This document shows, in pieces, positions 45,840 through 55,749 of a stretch of 64,000 nt of DNA. Where the stretch lies: contig QXXF01000004.1 of the NCBI GenBank assembly GCA_009911365.1, forward strand, positions 62,001 to 126,000, given 5' to 3'. A program made the translations under genes and the position numbers. A model generated the notes under the pieces. That model worked only from the letters and a program-made list of their open reading frames with translations. It was not told where the DNA came from and searched no databases. Origin of the DNA: Clostridiales bacterium (GTDB lineage Bacteria > Bacillota > Clostridia > Peptostreptococcales > Anaerovoracaceae). Each line of letters opens with the position of its first letter. Position 1 is the stretch's first letter.

Positions 45840-46865
45840 ATGACACTAAAAAAATATCGTGATTATGCGAGTCGAAATAAGGATATCAGATATTCCATAT
45901 CTTTTGAATCCTTACCACCTACTTTGAGCACCCACAAATGGGTGGGTGCTCAAAGCGTAGGTGGCTGCATCTATGGGATTCCCAATGATATGGGAACGAT
46001 CCTTAAACATGATGAAGGAGGGACTGCTTATCTGGGAGACTTAGGAAACGGTCTTTTCAAATGGACAGGAGGCTGTATCTGGAATGGTTTCTTATATGGG
46101 TTTCCCCGGACCAGTAACCATCTTCTGAAAATGTCTTTGGACACAGGAGACATAGAGCTCATCAACTTGGAGAGACCATACTCCAAGGAACACCATTATG
46201 GAGGAATTTGCTCCCAAAATGGCGTAGTATATCAACCGCCGAGAGATTCCAATCACATCCTTGCTTGGGATCTGAAGACGGAAAAAGCAAAAAGGATTTA
46301 TCTAACCCCTGAGTCAAGTACCAAGAGATTCCGATATTGTGGCAGCATTCGGCATCCTAACGGAAATGCATATTTCTTGCCAGAAATGGGTGAACGGGTG
46401 ATTCGTCTGGACACAGGGACTGGAAAATGGGAATTTATAGGTGATCCAATTGATGCCATGGTTTTTGACGCAAAAATTGCTGTGGATGGAAGCATATATG
46501 GCTTTAGCGCTTACTGTGACGGTATTTTAAAATTGGATGTGGAAAAAGGACATGCAAAAATGATCCACAGGGAAATCCGTCCAGGCGCATATGGAACAAA
46601 GCTAGGTGTGAACGGGCATTTGTACAGCATTCCTGGCGATGGACGCCAGGTGTGGGATTATGATCCCTGGGAGGATTCTTTAAAAAGTATTTATCAGTTT
46701 TCAGATGACTGGACGGCTAAATACGCAGGCGGAGCTTCTCTGGCAAATGGGGACATTTGCGCAGTGCCAGCAAAGGAGACTCAACTGTTTAAATTAAAAA
46801 CAAACGCAGAACACATGGAAATCCCGGAAGATATTTATCGGGATTACTTTTTAGATTGTTACTAG
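45840..46865 (+). CDS. Beta-propeller protein of unknown function (B)
   Basis: 341 residues, no signal peptide. Seven blades can be counted, each with a 'GG-(hydrophobic)-NG-(L/I)YG-(F/I)P' edge: GGCIYGIPND, GGCIWNGFLYGFPR, GGICSQNGVVYQPPR, CGSIRHPNGNAYFLPE, AKIAVDGSIYGFSAY, TKLGVNGHLYSIPGD, GGASLANGDICAVPA. This is a regular propeller, only loosely similar to propeller A. The start of the gene contains a long perfect hairpin (45915-45964). A short-chain dehydrogenase follows after 21 bases. The role is unknown; a lectin-like or scaffolding job in surface-glycan assembly fits the context. Confidence 0.78.
   Translation: MTLKKYRDYASRNKDIRYSISFESLPPTLSTHKWVGAQSVGGCIYGIPNDMGTILKHDEGGTAYLGDLGNGLFKWTGGCIWNGFLYGFPRTSNHLLKMSLDTGDIELINLERPYSKEHHYGGICSQNGVVYQPPRDSNHILAWDLKTEKAKRIYLTPESSTKRFRYCGSIRHPNGNAYFLPEMGERVIRLDTGTGKWEFIGDPIDAMVFDAKIAVDGSIYGFSAYCDGILKLDVEKGHAKMIHREIRPGAYGTKLGVNGHLYSIPGDGRQVWDYDPWEDSLKSIYQFSDDWTAKYAGGASLANGDICAVPAKETQLFKLKTNAEHMEIPEDIYRDYFLDCY
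45915..45964. repeat. Large inverted repeat inside the 5' end of propeller B
   Basis: CCACCTACTTTGAGCACCCA (45915-45934) matches the reverse complement of 45943-45964 over 20 bases with a two-base bulge, enclosing an eight-base loop. It encodes the segment PPTLSTHKWVGAQSVGG. A hairpin this strong 75 bases into the coding region could slow ribosomes or mark an insertion. Confidence 0.8.
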
Positions 46866-46886
46866 ACGCAAGAGAGTAGAAAAAAG

Positions 46887-47630
46887 ATGGGATTATTAAA
46901 GGGAAAAAGAGCACTCATAACTGGTGCTGGCAGCGGGATCGGCTTTGCGATCGCAAAGGCATATTGCAAAGAGGGCGCAAGCATCATGATCACAGGAAGA
47001 AACGAAGAAAAGCTTGCCAGCGCATGCGACAAAATTGGAAAAAAGGCTCAGTACATGGTATGGGATGTGACAGACTTTGATCATTGCAGGGCAAACATCG
47101 AGAATGCGGCGGATATGCTGGGAGGACCGATTGAAATCCTGGTGAACAATGCTGGGGTGCTGACTCACAACGATTTCGTGTGGAACTATCTGGACTTGAC
47201 ACCAGAGGAATGGGATCAGGTTATGGATACCAATTGCAAAGCTATGTTTTTCATGTGTCAAAATATGGCCAAGCATATGTTGAAAAATGAGATAAAAGGT
47301 CATATCGTGAACATCACATCTGAGATGGGGTTTCGTCCGGCTTGCGTCACTTATGGCATTTCAAAGTGGGGAACTGTTGGGATGACTAAAGGATTAGGCA
47401 TGATGCTGGCACCAAGGAACATTGTTGTCAATGGCATCGCACCTGGAGCGATCACTACCAATATGATGGGCTGGAAGGATGGGGATTCCGTATATCGGGA
47501 GAGCCATGCTAACAAAAGGTTTGGCTACCCAGAGGAAATCGCTGAACTAGCGGTTTTTTTAGGTAGCGATAAAGCGAATAATATTGTAGGGGAAGTGATC
47601 ATGAGTGATGGAGGCAGTTCTCTGCATTGA
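46887..47630 (+). CDS. Short-chain dehydrogenase/reductase
   Basis: 247 residues. TGAGSGIG (residues 12-19) binds NAD(P), NNAG follows, and the catalytic Ser-Tyr-Lys set is seen in NITSEMG and YGISK. The end SDGGSSLH is typical. Classical SDRs reduce or oxidise hydroxyl/keto groups, here perhaps on a sugar or acyl unit. It overlaps the longest frame of the next gene, but the likely start of that gene (47689) leaves 58 bases. Confidence 0.9.
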   Translation: MGLLKGKRALITGAGSGIGFAIAKAYCKEGASIMITGRNEEKLASACDKIGKKAQYMVWDVTDFDHCRANIENAADMLGGPIEILVNNAGVLTHNDFVWNYLDLTPEEWDQVMDTNCKAMFFMCQNMAKHMLKNEIKGHIVNITSEMGFRPACVTYGISKWGTVGMTKGLGMMLAPRNIVVNGIAPGAITTNMMGWKDGDSVYRESHANKRFGYPEEIAELAVFLGSDKANNIVGEVIMSDGGSSLH

Positions 47631-47688
47631 TGATTCTGCGGCTTCATTACAGAGAGTGATACGAAAAAGGGCGAAGGAGAACAGTAGA

Positions 47689-49377
47689 GTGAGTGATATG
47701 GACTTACTGAACAGAAGAGTAGAGAACATCTGTAATCGAAAGATTTTTTTATTTGGCAATGAACAGATAAAGAGTGACGTCGAATACTTGTTTAAACATA
47801 GAGGTTTGGACTTAAAGACATGGGACGCAGGCGACGACGCATATTTCAAAACAGTGGGTAGAGAAGACCAGATGTTGGTGGTATGCGAAAAAGAGAGAAA
47901 CGAAGCCTTTGAAATCAACGCAGAAAAGGCTGGCATGAAACAGGGGCAAGACTACTTGTATGTCAAAGAGTTTTTTCTGCATTACAATCCTGTATTCTTG
48001 GAGCGAAGAAATAGAACGTTGGCTGTTTGGGGAACGGGAATTTGCGCATCTGTATTATGGGATACGTTAGAGAAATGGAGCCTTGCTTCAGAAATAGACT
48101 TTTATGTAGATAATGCCAAAGGCAAAAGTGCCTTCAAGGGAAAACAGGTGGTGTCTCCCAAGGAAATCAAGGATTGGAAAGAAATCTATGTTATTGTTGC
48201 TACTAGCCAGTACCAGTGGGAAATATACAAGCAACTAAATGAATATGGACTCCAGAAGAACAAAGATTATATACACTATAGCGTAGCAAGTCAGGATTAT
48301 GTAGAGTTATTAGAGAAAGCGTGTTTCCCAGAGGTGAGATACCCATATTTTTGCCATAGACCCTTTGGTTACTGTGATGTAATAGGCAGTGACCTTCATT
48401 TGTGTTGCCCAGACTTTCTGCCCATTTCGGCAGGGAGTATGCAAGCTGGATCCTTTATGGAATGCTGGGACTCTTATGTTGCGCGCATATTGAGGCTTTC
48501 CATTTTAAACGGGACCTTTGCGTTTTGCAACAAGCAATACTGTGATTTGTTCGATTTTGATGAAAGTATTAAACCGAAGGAAGGCGCAATGGGAGATTAC
48601 AAGAGGGAGGCTTCCCAATATCCTAACACCTTGATGGTGGGGACTGATTACAGCTGTAATTTGAATTGCCCATCCTGCCGGGAGGCGGTATGCGTGGCTT
48701 CCTCAGAAGAGAGAAAGGAACTGGACCGTCAGGCAGAGGACCTATTAGAGCATGTGATTCCACATGTGGGTCGTTTGTGGATGGCCGGAAGCGGAGAAGT
48801 CTTTTTCAGCAAAACTTATAGAAACATGATGGAAGATAAGCGATGCAAAGATAGAAGAAGCATTAGCATTTTGTCTAATGGTACCCTATTCAATGAGGAG
48901 CAATGGGAGAAAATAGAGGCCTGTTCTTATGAATCTGTAGAAGTGGTAATATCCATGGATGGGATCAAAGATACGACTATAGAAACGCTACGCAGAGGAG
49001 CAGACGCACAAAAATTAAAGCACAACTTGGAGTTTATTGGAAATCTGCGAAAACAGAATAAGATCCAAAGATTGTTTTTAAGTTGCGTGCTCCAAGCAGC
49101 CAACGTGGCCGAATTGCAGGAACTATTGGATTACTGTCAAAAAATCGGCGTGGATAAAATTCAGTTTTTGAAATTGAAAGATAATGGGGAATACGCATGT
49201 GATGATGAACAGTTCAGTGGAATGTCCGTGTTTGACAAGGACAACTGCTTAAAAGAAAGATACAAGCCGTATTTCACAAAAGCATTGCTATCACATCCAC
49301 TAGCTGACTGGTTTAATAGCACGAGTGCGCTGCGAGTTGAAAAAAGGCCTAGGATAGATGAGTATGATACCTTTTGA
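47689..49377 (+). CDS. Radical SAM protein with N-terminal Rossmann module
   Basis: About 562 residues from GTG 47689 (GAAGGAG about nine bases upstream; the frame opens at 47605, ATG 47698 also possible). Residues about 20-85 and 105-215 are Rossmann-like, with LAVWGTGICASVLWDTLEKW and VIVATSQYQWEIYKQL. The radical SAM cluster CNLNCPSC lies near residue 323 in VGTDYSCNLNCPSCREAV. Between them a Cys-rich section (CHRPFGYCDVIGSDLHLCCPDF, CNKQYCDLF) looks like a SPASM-type cluster placed before, not after, the core. It is likely to modify a sugar or peptide by radical chemistry. The exact reaction is unknown. Confidence 0.85.
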   Translation: MSDMDLLNRRVENICNRKIFLFGNEQIKSDVEYLFKHRGLDLKTWDAGDDAYFKTVGREDQMLVVCEKERNEAFEINAEKAGMKQGQDYLYVKEFFLHYNPVFLERRNRTLAVWGTGICASVLWDTLEKWSLASEIDFYVDNAKGKSAFKGKQVVSPKEIKDWKEIYVIVATSQYQWEIYKQLNEYGLQKNKDYIHYSVASQDYVELLEKACFPEVRYPYFCHRPFGYCDVIGSDLHLCCPDFLPISAGSMQAGSFMECWDSYVARILRLSILNGTFAFCNKQYCDLFDFDESIKPKEGAMGDYKREASQYPNTLMVGTDYSCNLNCPSCREAVCVASSEERKELDRQAEDLLEHVIPHVGRLWMAGSGEVFFSKTYRNMMEDKRCKDRRSISILSNGTLFNEEQWEKIEACSYESVEVVISMDGIKDTTIETLRRGADAQKLKHNLEFIGNLRKQNKIQRLFLSCVLQAANVAELQELLDYCQKIGVDKIQFLKLKDNGEYACDDEQFSGMSVFDKDNCLKERYKPYFTKALLSHPLADWFNSTSALRVEKRPRIDEYDTF

Positions 49378-49479
49378 TTTCCAGCAGGAAATAGAGTATT
49401 CTATAGCAGGAAGGATCATTTTAATAGACAGTGTTCAAAGATTGCCCTAAAAGATGAGAAAGCTGTATTGGAAGAAGCG

Positions 49480-50158
49480 AGCAGCTATTTGAAAAATGCC
49501 ATATCACAACAGCCAGCCCTGTATTGGATCAAGAAGGAAGGGTATGTTATGAAGTGCGAAAAAAGCAAGACGATCATAATGATGGATTTTTAGCTGATTT
49601 TTATGGAAAGTTAAGGCGATATGAAAAAAGCTGTTATTTGGGCTGTGAAATAGCGTGATTAAGGCGTCTATTAGGAGAACAGCCTATGACAATCATTGGT
49701 ACAGAAAAGAGGTTTAAGCATACCTGCGGTGAGTTGTTTCAAGACAGTGGAAATATAGTTTTTATTGAGAAATTAGAAGACCCATATGGATTCATGCGAA
49801 AAGACTTATATTTTTTCTGCAATAATGGGTATGGGTGGTATATATTCTTAACAAATGATAGAGTCAGAATGCTTTGGTAGATTTTACTGGGTCGCATCCA
49901 ACCCAATCGTTACGTTCAAAGATTATCGTGACAAGTATTCTGATGGTAAAGTGTATATTTCTTTATCGGGAATCCTGACATTTGCCATGAAGGCGTACCT
50001 GAATAACACCTCTTAAACATAGATATGAAATGGTGAAAAGGGGAACTTGTGACTTGGAAAACGTGTCTGTTGTTAGAAGTGGAAAACTCATCATATCATC
50101 AGAAACTTTTCCAACTTATTTTACAAAAGACAAGTGGAATAATTAGGAAGAGATTTGT
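49480..50158 (+). pseudogene. Remains of a [citrate lyase]-ligase-like adenylyltransferase, 5' part of the radical SAM fusion
   Basis: In one frame about 49480-49655 reads LFEKCHITTASPVLDQEGR, then a segment ending YGKLRRYEKSCYLGCEIA and a stop. From 50018 the same family resumes: HRYEMVKRGTCDLENVSVV, SGKLIISSETFPTYFTKDKW, a TAG stop, then directly the next open frame at 50159. Both pieces match CitC-type nucleotidyltransferases. The HxGH-bearing middle is missing and replaced by 49656-50017, which holds a 64-codon frame (49686-49880, unknown) and a further scrap, FKDYRDKYSDGKVYISLSG, resembling the Rossmann module of this cluster. The domain must be inactive. Confidence 0.75.
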
Positions 50159-51580
50159 TTGAATGAAGATCTGCGGATATTTGCGCAATATATTGCTCCA
50201 GCGTTGAATATACGGTATCGCTTTGTTGGGGAAGAGCCAACAGATTACATTACAAATCAATATAATACTGCCATGAAAAAAATTCTGCCTAATATCGCCG
50301 GGATTCAGGTTATTGAAATTCCCCGACTAGAAACTGGCGGAAAAGTAATTTCGGCTACTGCAGTGAGAGAATGCTACAAAAATAAAGATTTTTCGGCCAT
50401 GAGTGACTTGGTATCGCAAATAACGCTGGATCATGACAGAAACAAGAAACAGTTAGGATCTGTGCCTATAGTTCAGCCAGGAGAATGGAAGCATTATCAA
50501 GATTCTAAAATCGTTATATGCGTAAAGAATAGCTTTCATGAAGTTTACAACGAATTGATTCATAAATATCAATGTAAAAAAGAGAACATCATGTCTTCAC
50601 ACGAGTGGATCTGTGGATTGCTCAAAGAGGGAAAGATCAAACTTCGCCCTAGAGCTGTTTCCCTTGAAGCTTGCACGCTGTGTCAACTTGACTGTCCATA
50701 CTGCTATATGAGGACAGGAGATTTTGGCACGATGGGAAAGGGATACTTAAAATATGAGGACTTCCAGGATTTTGTTGAGAAAAACCCTTATATTAATAGA
50801 ATCGAGATTTCCAATAACGGTGAGGTTTTCCTGAATCCGGATTTGGGAAAAATTCTGCTCCTTGCCAATGAAAAAAATGTCAAAATCCAAATTGGCAGTG
50901 GCACGAATTTTAATACAGTGTCAGATGAGATACTGGAGTTATTGGTGAAAACACAAGTTTCGTTCATTACCGTTGCGATTGACGGTGCTTCACAGGAGAT
51001 TTATTCAATATATAGACGTAAAGGAGACTTTGATAAAGTCATTTCAAATATCAAAAAACTAAATGAACATAAAAAAAAGTACAATTCAAAGTATCCAATC
51101 TTGCAATGGCAATACATCTTAATGCCGCATAACGAATGTGATGTGGAGAAAGCTTCTATTATGGCAAAAGAACTGGGAATGAACATTTTCTATAAATATG
51201 AATGCGTTCAGGGTAAATTTGATCCCCAAGACAGAAGCAAGTTGGAGCGAATCACGGGGCTAAAATATTTTTCCTTAGAAGAGTATAATGCTCATCATGA
51301 TCGGGTGTATGGTTCGGAGTTTTGCTATGAAACGATATTTAGCCCGCGAATTAATTTTGATGGGAGACTGCTGGGGTGCTGCATGATATGGAACGAAGAC
51401 TTTGGCATTAATGTTTTTGAGGAAGGACTAGTGAGCGCATTGAACTCTGAACGATATCTAAAAATGATTCAGCTATTGCTTGGAATCGAGAGATCCCGTG
51501 AACAGCTGGGAGATATTCCGTGTTTTCACTGTGGACAATGCGGAAGAAGCATAGAAAATCAAGATTTTTTATATTTATAG
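50159..51580 (+). CDS. Radical SAM protein with truncated adenylyltransferase N-terminus
   Basis: 473 residues from TTG 50159; AGGAAG upstream gives a possible re-initiation site after the in-frame TAG at 50142. Residues 1-90 are the C-terminal part of a CitC-like nucleotidyltransferase (RFVGEEPTDYITNQYNTAMK, RLETGGKVISATAVRECYK). Residues 110-150 recall the Rossmann module (SKIVICVKNSFHEVYNELI). The radical SAM core has CQLDCPYCYMRTGD near residue 175, and the C-terminus CCMIWNEDFG and CFHCGQCG, a SPASM-like cluster. The radical SAM half is intact, so it may still work. It could also be a decaying gene. Confidence 0.75.
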   Translation: MNEDLRIFAQYIAPALNIRYRFVGEEPTDYITNQYNTAMKKILPNIAGIQVIEIPRLETGGKVISATAVRECYKNKDFSAMSDLVSQITLDHDRNKKQLGSVPIVQPGEWKHYQDSKIVICVKNSFHEVYNELIHKYQCKKENIMSSHEWICGLLKEGKIKLRPRAVSLEACTLCQLDCPYCYMRTGDFGTMGKGYLKYEDFQDFVEKNPYINRIEISNNGEVFLNPDLGKILLLANEKNVKIQIGSGTNFNTVSDEILELLVKTQVSFITVAIDGASQEIYSIYRRKGDFDKVISNIKKLNEHKKKYNSKYPILQWQYILMPHNECDVEKASIMAKELGMNIFYKYECVQGKFDPQDRSKLERITGLKYFSLEEYNAHHDRVYGSEFCYETIFSPRINFDGRLLGCCMIWNEDFGINVFEEGLVSALNSERYLKMIQLLLGIERSREQLGDIPCFHCGQCGRSIENQDFLYL

Positions 51581-51629
51581 CCACAAGTGAAGGGCAATAT
51601 GTTATTGAGCATTTAATAAGGAGAGCAAC

Positions 51630-52653
51630 ATGATTTTATTATATGGATTTGGAGAATACGCAAAAGATTTATTCCAAGAATATGACGTACCTTGGAGTAA
51701 AATAGGTGCGATCGTTGATAAAGCACAGCAGACTTTGGAACGGGATGCTCTGGCAGGGAAATTCCACTCTTTGGGGAACACAAAGGCAACGCTTGGTCGC
51801 CACCAGAATCCTGATGATAGTGAAAAGATTCGAGCTATTTCCTGGGATGAATTTTTAAAAGATAGGGCAAGTTTCAATGTAGAATATGCTGTCATTGGAA
51901 CGACCTTGTATGAAAAAGAAGTTAGAAAAAAACTCTTGGACAGCGGAGCGTTTTCAGAAGAAAAGATCCTGCCCCTTGATGAGTGGATCACCCAATTCCC
52001 TAAAACTGATCTGGGGGGGGGTCAGCAAAAAATTAGTACGCTTAATGAAAGAGGCTGGAGAAATAAAAGACGACTTATTAGTTGACGCAAAGGTCGTAGC
52101 TAACAGAGCGTCTGTGCTGGAAAGACTTCCAAAGGGAATGATCGCAGCGGAAATCGGAGTGGCCTACGGAGCCTTTTCAGAAAAAATTCTGGATACTATG
52201 CGGCCGAAAAAATTTTTTGCCATTGATATGTTTGATGAGTCTGTAAAAGGTTTTTGGGGAAATGACGCTTTTTCAAAAGCCAACATGACGCATCTGGAGT
52301 GGTATAGAACAAAATTCAAGGAAGAAATTGACCAAGGAATTCTTGAAATCAGAAAGGGATTTTCCTGTGAGTGTTTGTCGCGATTTCCGGAGAATTACTT
52401 TGATTACATCTATCTGGACGCGGGTCATGATTATGACAATGTGAAGAGAGATGTTCAGGAGATCAGACGAGTGATCAAGCCGAAAGGCATCATTCAGTTT
52501 AATGATTACATTTTCTTTGACTATATGGGGAACGAATTTTATGGGGTGATGCCAGTGGTGAATCGATTAGTGAATGAAACAAAATCTAAGGTATTGTATT
52601 ACTGCTTGTCATTAAGTGGGTTCGACGATATCGTAGTAGAGTTTAATAAGTAA
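51630..52653 (+). pseudogene. Rossmann module-methyltransferase gene split by a G9 tract (possible phase-variable gene)
   Basis: Frame one (51630-52085) begins MILLYGFGEYAKDLFQEYD, a Rossmann module, and ends in out-of-frame sequence after the G tract. Frame two carries GVSKKLVRLMKEAGEIKDDL then a SAM methyltransferase of the Methyltransf_24 type: AAEIGVAYGAFSEKIL, FAIDMFDES, FDYIYLDAGHDYDNVKRDVQ, ending at 52653. The two join without loss at nine G's (52013-52021); eight or eleven G's would give one protein of about 341 residues. Read as written it is off. This is either true slipped-strand phase variation or a one-base sequencing error. Confidence 0.85.
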
Positions 52654-52659
52654 GGGCAT

Positions 52660-53808
52660 ATGGAAAAAAAGTTATCTGTGATGATGGAAACAAAAGCCTG
52701 CACAGGCTGTAGTGCCTGCCTGAATGTTTGTCCCACGCAGGCACTTACCATGGAGTCGGATCAGGAAGGGTTTTGGTACTCTGTCATTGATGAGGGACAA
52801 TGCATAGGATGTGGAGCATGCGAGGATGTATGTCCGGTCATTCATGCGCTGCGGTCAGAAGAAAACATTATGGCTGAGACCGCTCCAACGGCAGGAGGGA
52901 ATCCGTTGATCTATGCGGCTTGGTCCCTGGATCAGGAAATCCGGTACCATAGCACATCAGGCGGCATTTTCAGTGAGCTAGCATTATCGGTGCTTGCAAA
53001 AGGAGGATATGTCTGCGGTGCCATTTACGATCATCAGCACATGGTCAAGCATGCGATCATAGATCATGCGCAGGATCTAGCAAAACTGCGGCAGTCCAAA
53101 TACGTGCAGTCGGACATGAACAGCATTTATAAAGAGATTGGGAACTTGCTGAAACAAGGGGAGGAGCTGTTGTTTTGCGGGTCGCCATGCCAGTGTGCGG
53201 GAGTCTTTCATTATTGCGAAAAGAGCGGCATAGATGCGAAAAATTTGTATTTGGTGGATTTCATCTGCCGAGGATCCAACTCTCCAAAAGTTTACCGAAA
53301 GTTTCTCGATGAGCTAGAAGCTGAACAACAGTCAAAAGTGAAGAAAGTCTGGTTCAAAAATAAGATCTATGGATGGAATCGGTTTAGCACGAAAGTGGAA
53401 TTTGAGAATGGAGAGGCTTATTTAGAAGACCGGTATCATGATGCGTATATCCGAGGCTACATAGAGGAAAACCTTTTTATCCGCCCATCGTGCGCAGCAT
53501 GCTATTTTAAAGGTTTTCAAAGGCATTCGGACTTGACTCTGGCAGATTTCTGGGGCATACAGTTAAAGGATGATTCCCAGGATATTGATGGCGGCACATC
53601 CATGGCGATCATACACACGGAGAAAGGACAGACTCTGTGGGCTTCTGTGTCTTCTAGAATTTTCAGTGAAGCAAAGACACTAGAGGAGGCTGCCATGGGG
53701 AACGCGTGTCTTTACAACTCTGCGCTGCCGGGCATCCATAGGGAACAGTTCATGGCAGACTTGGACAGGAGGCCTGTTATGGACAATATTAAGAGATTTT
53801 TAAAGTAA
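52660..53808 (+). CDS. FrhB-like iron-sulfur flavoprotein of glycan clusters
   Basis: 382 residues. Two [4Fe-4S] motifs, [12 protein letters not shown] and [12 protein letters not shown], open the protein. The Coenzyme F420 hydrogenase/dehydrogenase beta-subunit domain follows with [34 protein letters not shown], and [22 protein letters not shown]. This family occurs in polysaccharide loci beside pyruvyltransferase-like proteins, where it probably reduces a sugar or nucleotide-sugar rather than F420; this job is inferred. It begins six bases after the methyltransferase. Confidence 0.9.
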   Translation: MEKKLSVMMETKACTGCSACLNVCPTQALTMESDQEGFWYSVIDEGQCIGCGACEDVCPVIHALRSEENIMAETAPTAGGNPLIYAAWSLDQEIRYHSTSGGIFSELALSVLAKGGYVCGAIYDHQHMVKHAIIDHAQDLAKLRQSKYVQSDMNSIYKEIGNLLKQGEELLFCGSPCQCAGVFHYCEKSGIDAKNLYLVDFICRGSNSPKVYRKFLDELEAEQQSKVKKVWFKNKIYGWNRFSTKVEFENGEAYLEDRYHDAYIRGYIEENLFIRPSCAACYFKGFQRHSDLTLADFWGIQLKDDSQDIDGGTSMAIIHTEKGQTLWASVSSRIFSEAKTLEEAAMGNACLYNSALPGIHREQFMADLDRRPVMDNIKRFLK

Positions 53809-53830
53809 AACAATCGATAAAGGTGGAAAA

Positions 53831-54448
53831 ATGAGAAATCCTAACCCAGATGAATTGATTGATAGAGAAAAATATCAAATTTTAGAAAAAGAATACCAGC
53901 AGAAAAATATCGTTCCTTACAAAGGAACATATTTTTTAATAGAACCATCGGCTGACTTGAACATTTGTGGCAGATTACGGCTGAACACTAACTGCTTTCA
54001 GGAAAACGGCAGAGTCACAAACTTAAGGCTTGATGAAAATTCCAGGTTAAGGGTGCAAGGAAGCTTTGACATTTTTTATGGTGGGGACATCATCTGCTTT
54101 CCCAGTGGTGAACTGACTTTGGGAAGCGGATTTTGCAATAGCAATTTGATCCTCCGCTGTACACAAAAAATCACGATTGGAGAAGACGTGGCCATTTCCC
54201 ACAATGTGACCATTATGGATTCTGACGCTCATGAAATTGTGGGAAACAAGCATGAGAAAACACAACCAGTAGTGATCGGCAGCCATGTTTGGATCGGTTC
54301 AGGCGCAAAGATTTTAAAAGGCGTGACCATTGGAGATGGAGCTGTCGTGGGCGCAGGAGCCATTGTCATCCATGATGTGCCTGAAAATTGCGCTGTGGCA
54401 GGCGTACCAGCTAGGATCATAAAAAGAGGAATCTGTTGGAAAGCCTGA
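53831..54448 (+). CDS. Hexapeptide-repeat acyltransferase
   Basis: 205 residues. Left-handed beta-helix repeats give [21 protein letters not shown] and [37 protein letters not shown], the end of the WbbJ/LacA family, with the catalytic His in DAHEI. It transfers acetyl or another acyl group to a sugar hydroxyl or amine. AAAGGTGG precedes the ATG. After it, 54449-54636 contains a 33-codon frame (MIRGILKKLLRNEETG) that I cannot assign. Confidence 0.9.
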   Translation: MRNPNPDELIDREKYQILEKEYQQKNIVPYKGTYFLIEPSADLNICGRLRLNTNCFQENGRVTNLRLDENSRLRVQGSFDIFYGGDIICFPSGELTLGSGFCNSNLILRCTQKITIGEDVAISHNVTIMDSDAHEIVGNKHEKTQPVVIGSHVWIGSGAKILKGVTIGDGAVVGAGAIVIHDVPENCAVAGVPARIIKRGICWKA

Positions 54449-54636
54449 AAAGATAAGGCTAGAATAGTTTCAAAGAATTTTTATAGGAAATGGGTTTTAA
54501 TACATAGGCAGAACGTTGATGATAAGAGGAATATTGAAAAAACTCTTAAGAAATGAGGAAACTGGGACGATAATTTTAGATAAGCGGTTGTGTCATATGG
54601 ATGCTCGATATCTGTGGTAGAGAAAGGGAAACCTCA

Positions 54637-55725
54637 ATGAAATCATTAGCTCTTGTAATGATTGTAAAAAATGAAGAACGCTGTCTGGCTGAATGTCTGG
54701 AACGTGTAAAGCCTTTAGTGGACAAGATTTATATTACGGACACTGGTTCCACGGATCGGACCAAACAAATCGCGGCTTCTTTTGGGGCGATCCTCACAGA
54801 CTACATATGGCAGCAGGACTTTGCGGCTGCTAGGAATTTTTCTTTGGCGCAGTCTGACTGTGACTGGAACCTTGTTCTGGACGCAGATGAGTATTTACTG
54901 GAAGGTTCGCGGAAAGCGATCAGCAATTTCATGGAAAACACACAGCAGATTGGCGTTATAGAACGGCAGGATCTTTATGTGGAAGATATCATAGACGGAA
55001 AAGAGCAGATTGGTGCCATGTATAGCTGGACAACAAGGTTGCTGCCAAAAGGTACAACCTATCAGGGGCGGATTCATGAGCAAGTGGATTCAAAATTTCC
55101 GCTTGTGCCCGTACCCCTCTTATTTGAGCATGATGGGTATTTGCAGCCAGGAAAGGGCGAGAGGAATCTTGCTATTTTGCAGGAAGAGTTAGCGGCGCAT
55201 CCAGAAGACCCCTACTTGCTGTTTCAAATCGGTCAGACCTTGCGGGGGCTGGAACGCCATGGCGAAGCATGTGCGTATTATGCGCGGTTTTATCAAAAGG
55301 TAGCCTCTGAAGAGGGGGCTGGCTACCGAACAGGCGGGATCATTTGTTGGCTGTATAGCCTGATTGAAATACAGGACTATGACACAGCTTTCTCTATTAT
55401 CAAAAAAGAAGAAAAGAACCTTGAAAATCATGCGGATTTTCATTTTGCTTGTGGTATTTTATATATGAAAGCGATTCAAGCAGAAACGAAAAAGTACATT
55501 GATTATCTGCCTTGCATTGAAAAATCCTATTTAAAATGCCTAGAAATCGGAGAAATTCCTCTTAATGAGGGCGTGTATGGCTGTGGGTCTTTTAAAGCAG
55601 CGCATAATCTGGGCACCTGGTATGAGGTGTCTGGAGAATTGGAGAAAGCATTGGAATGCTATAGATTTGCAGCGGGATATGATTACGAGCCATCAATCGC
55701 TAGACTTAGGCAATTGCGGGATTGA
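54637..55725 (+). CDS. GT2 glycosyltransferase with TPR-like C-terminus
   Basis: About 362 residues. MKSLALVMIVKNEERCLAECL is the nucleotide-sugar loop, TDTGSTDRTKQIA and VLDADEYLL give the DxD-type metal site near residues 90-95, and RIHEQVD is conserved in the SunS/WaaE-like subgroup. The C-terminal 150 residues carry TPR-like helices (PYLLFQIGQTLRGLERHGEACAYYARFYQK). Such enzymes glycosylate proteins or peptides in the cytoplasm, which fits a protein-glycosylation cluster. The frame opens at 54601; AAAGGGAA supports 54637. Confidence 0.9.
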   Translation: MKSLALVMIVKNEERCLAECLERVKPLVDKIYITDTGSTDRTKQIAASFGAILTDYIWQQDFAAARNFSLAQSDCDWNLVLDADEYLLEGSRKAISNFMENTQQIGVIERQDLYVEDIIDGKEQIGAMYSWTTRLLPKGTTYQGRIHEQVDSKFPLVPVPLLFEHDGYLQPGKGERNLAILQEELAAHPEDPYLLFQIGQTLRGLERHGEACAYYARFYQKVASEEGAGYRTGGIICWLYSLIEIQDYDTAFSIIKKEEKNLENHADFHFACGILYMKAIQAETKKYIDYLPCIEKSYLKCLEIGEIPLNEGVYGCGSFKAAHNLGTWYEVSGELEKALECYRFAAGYDYEPSIARLRQLRD

Positions 55726-55749
55726 AATTAGGGAGTATCTGGATATAAA

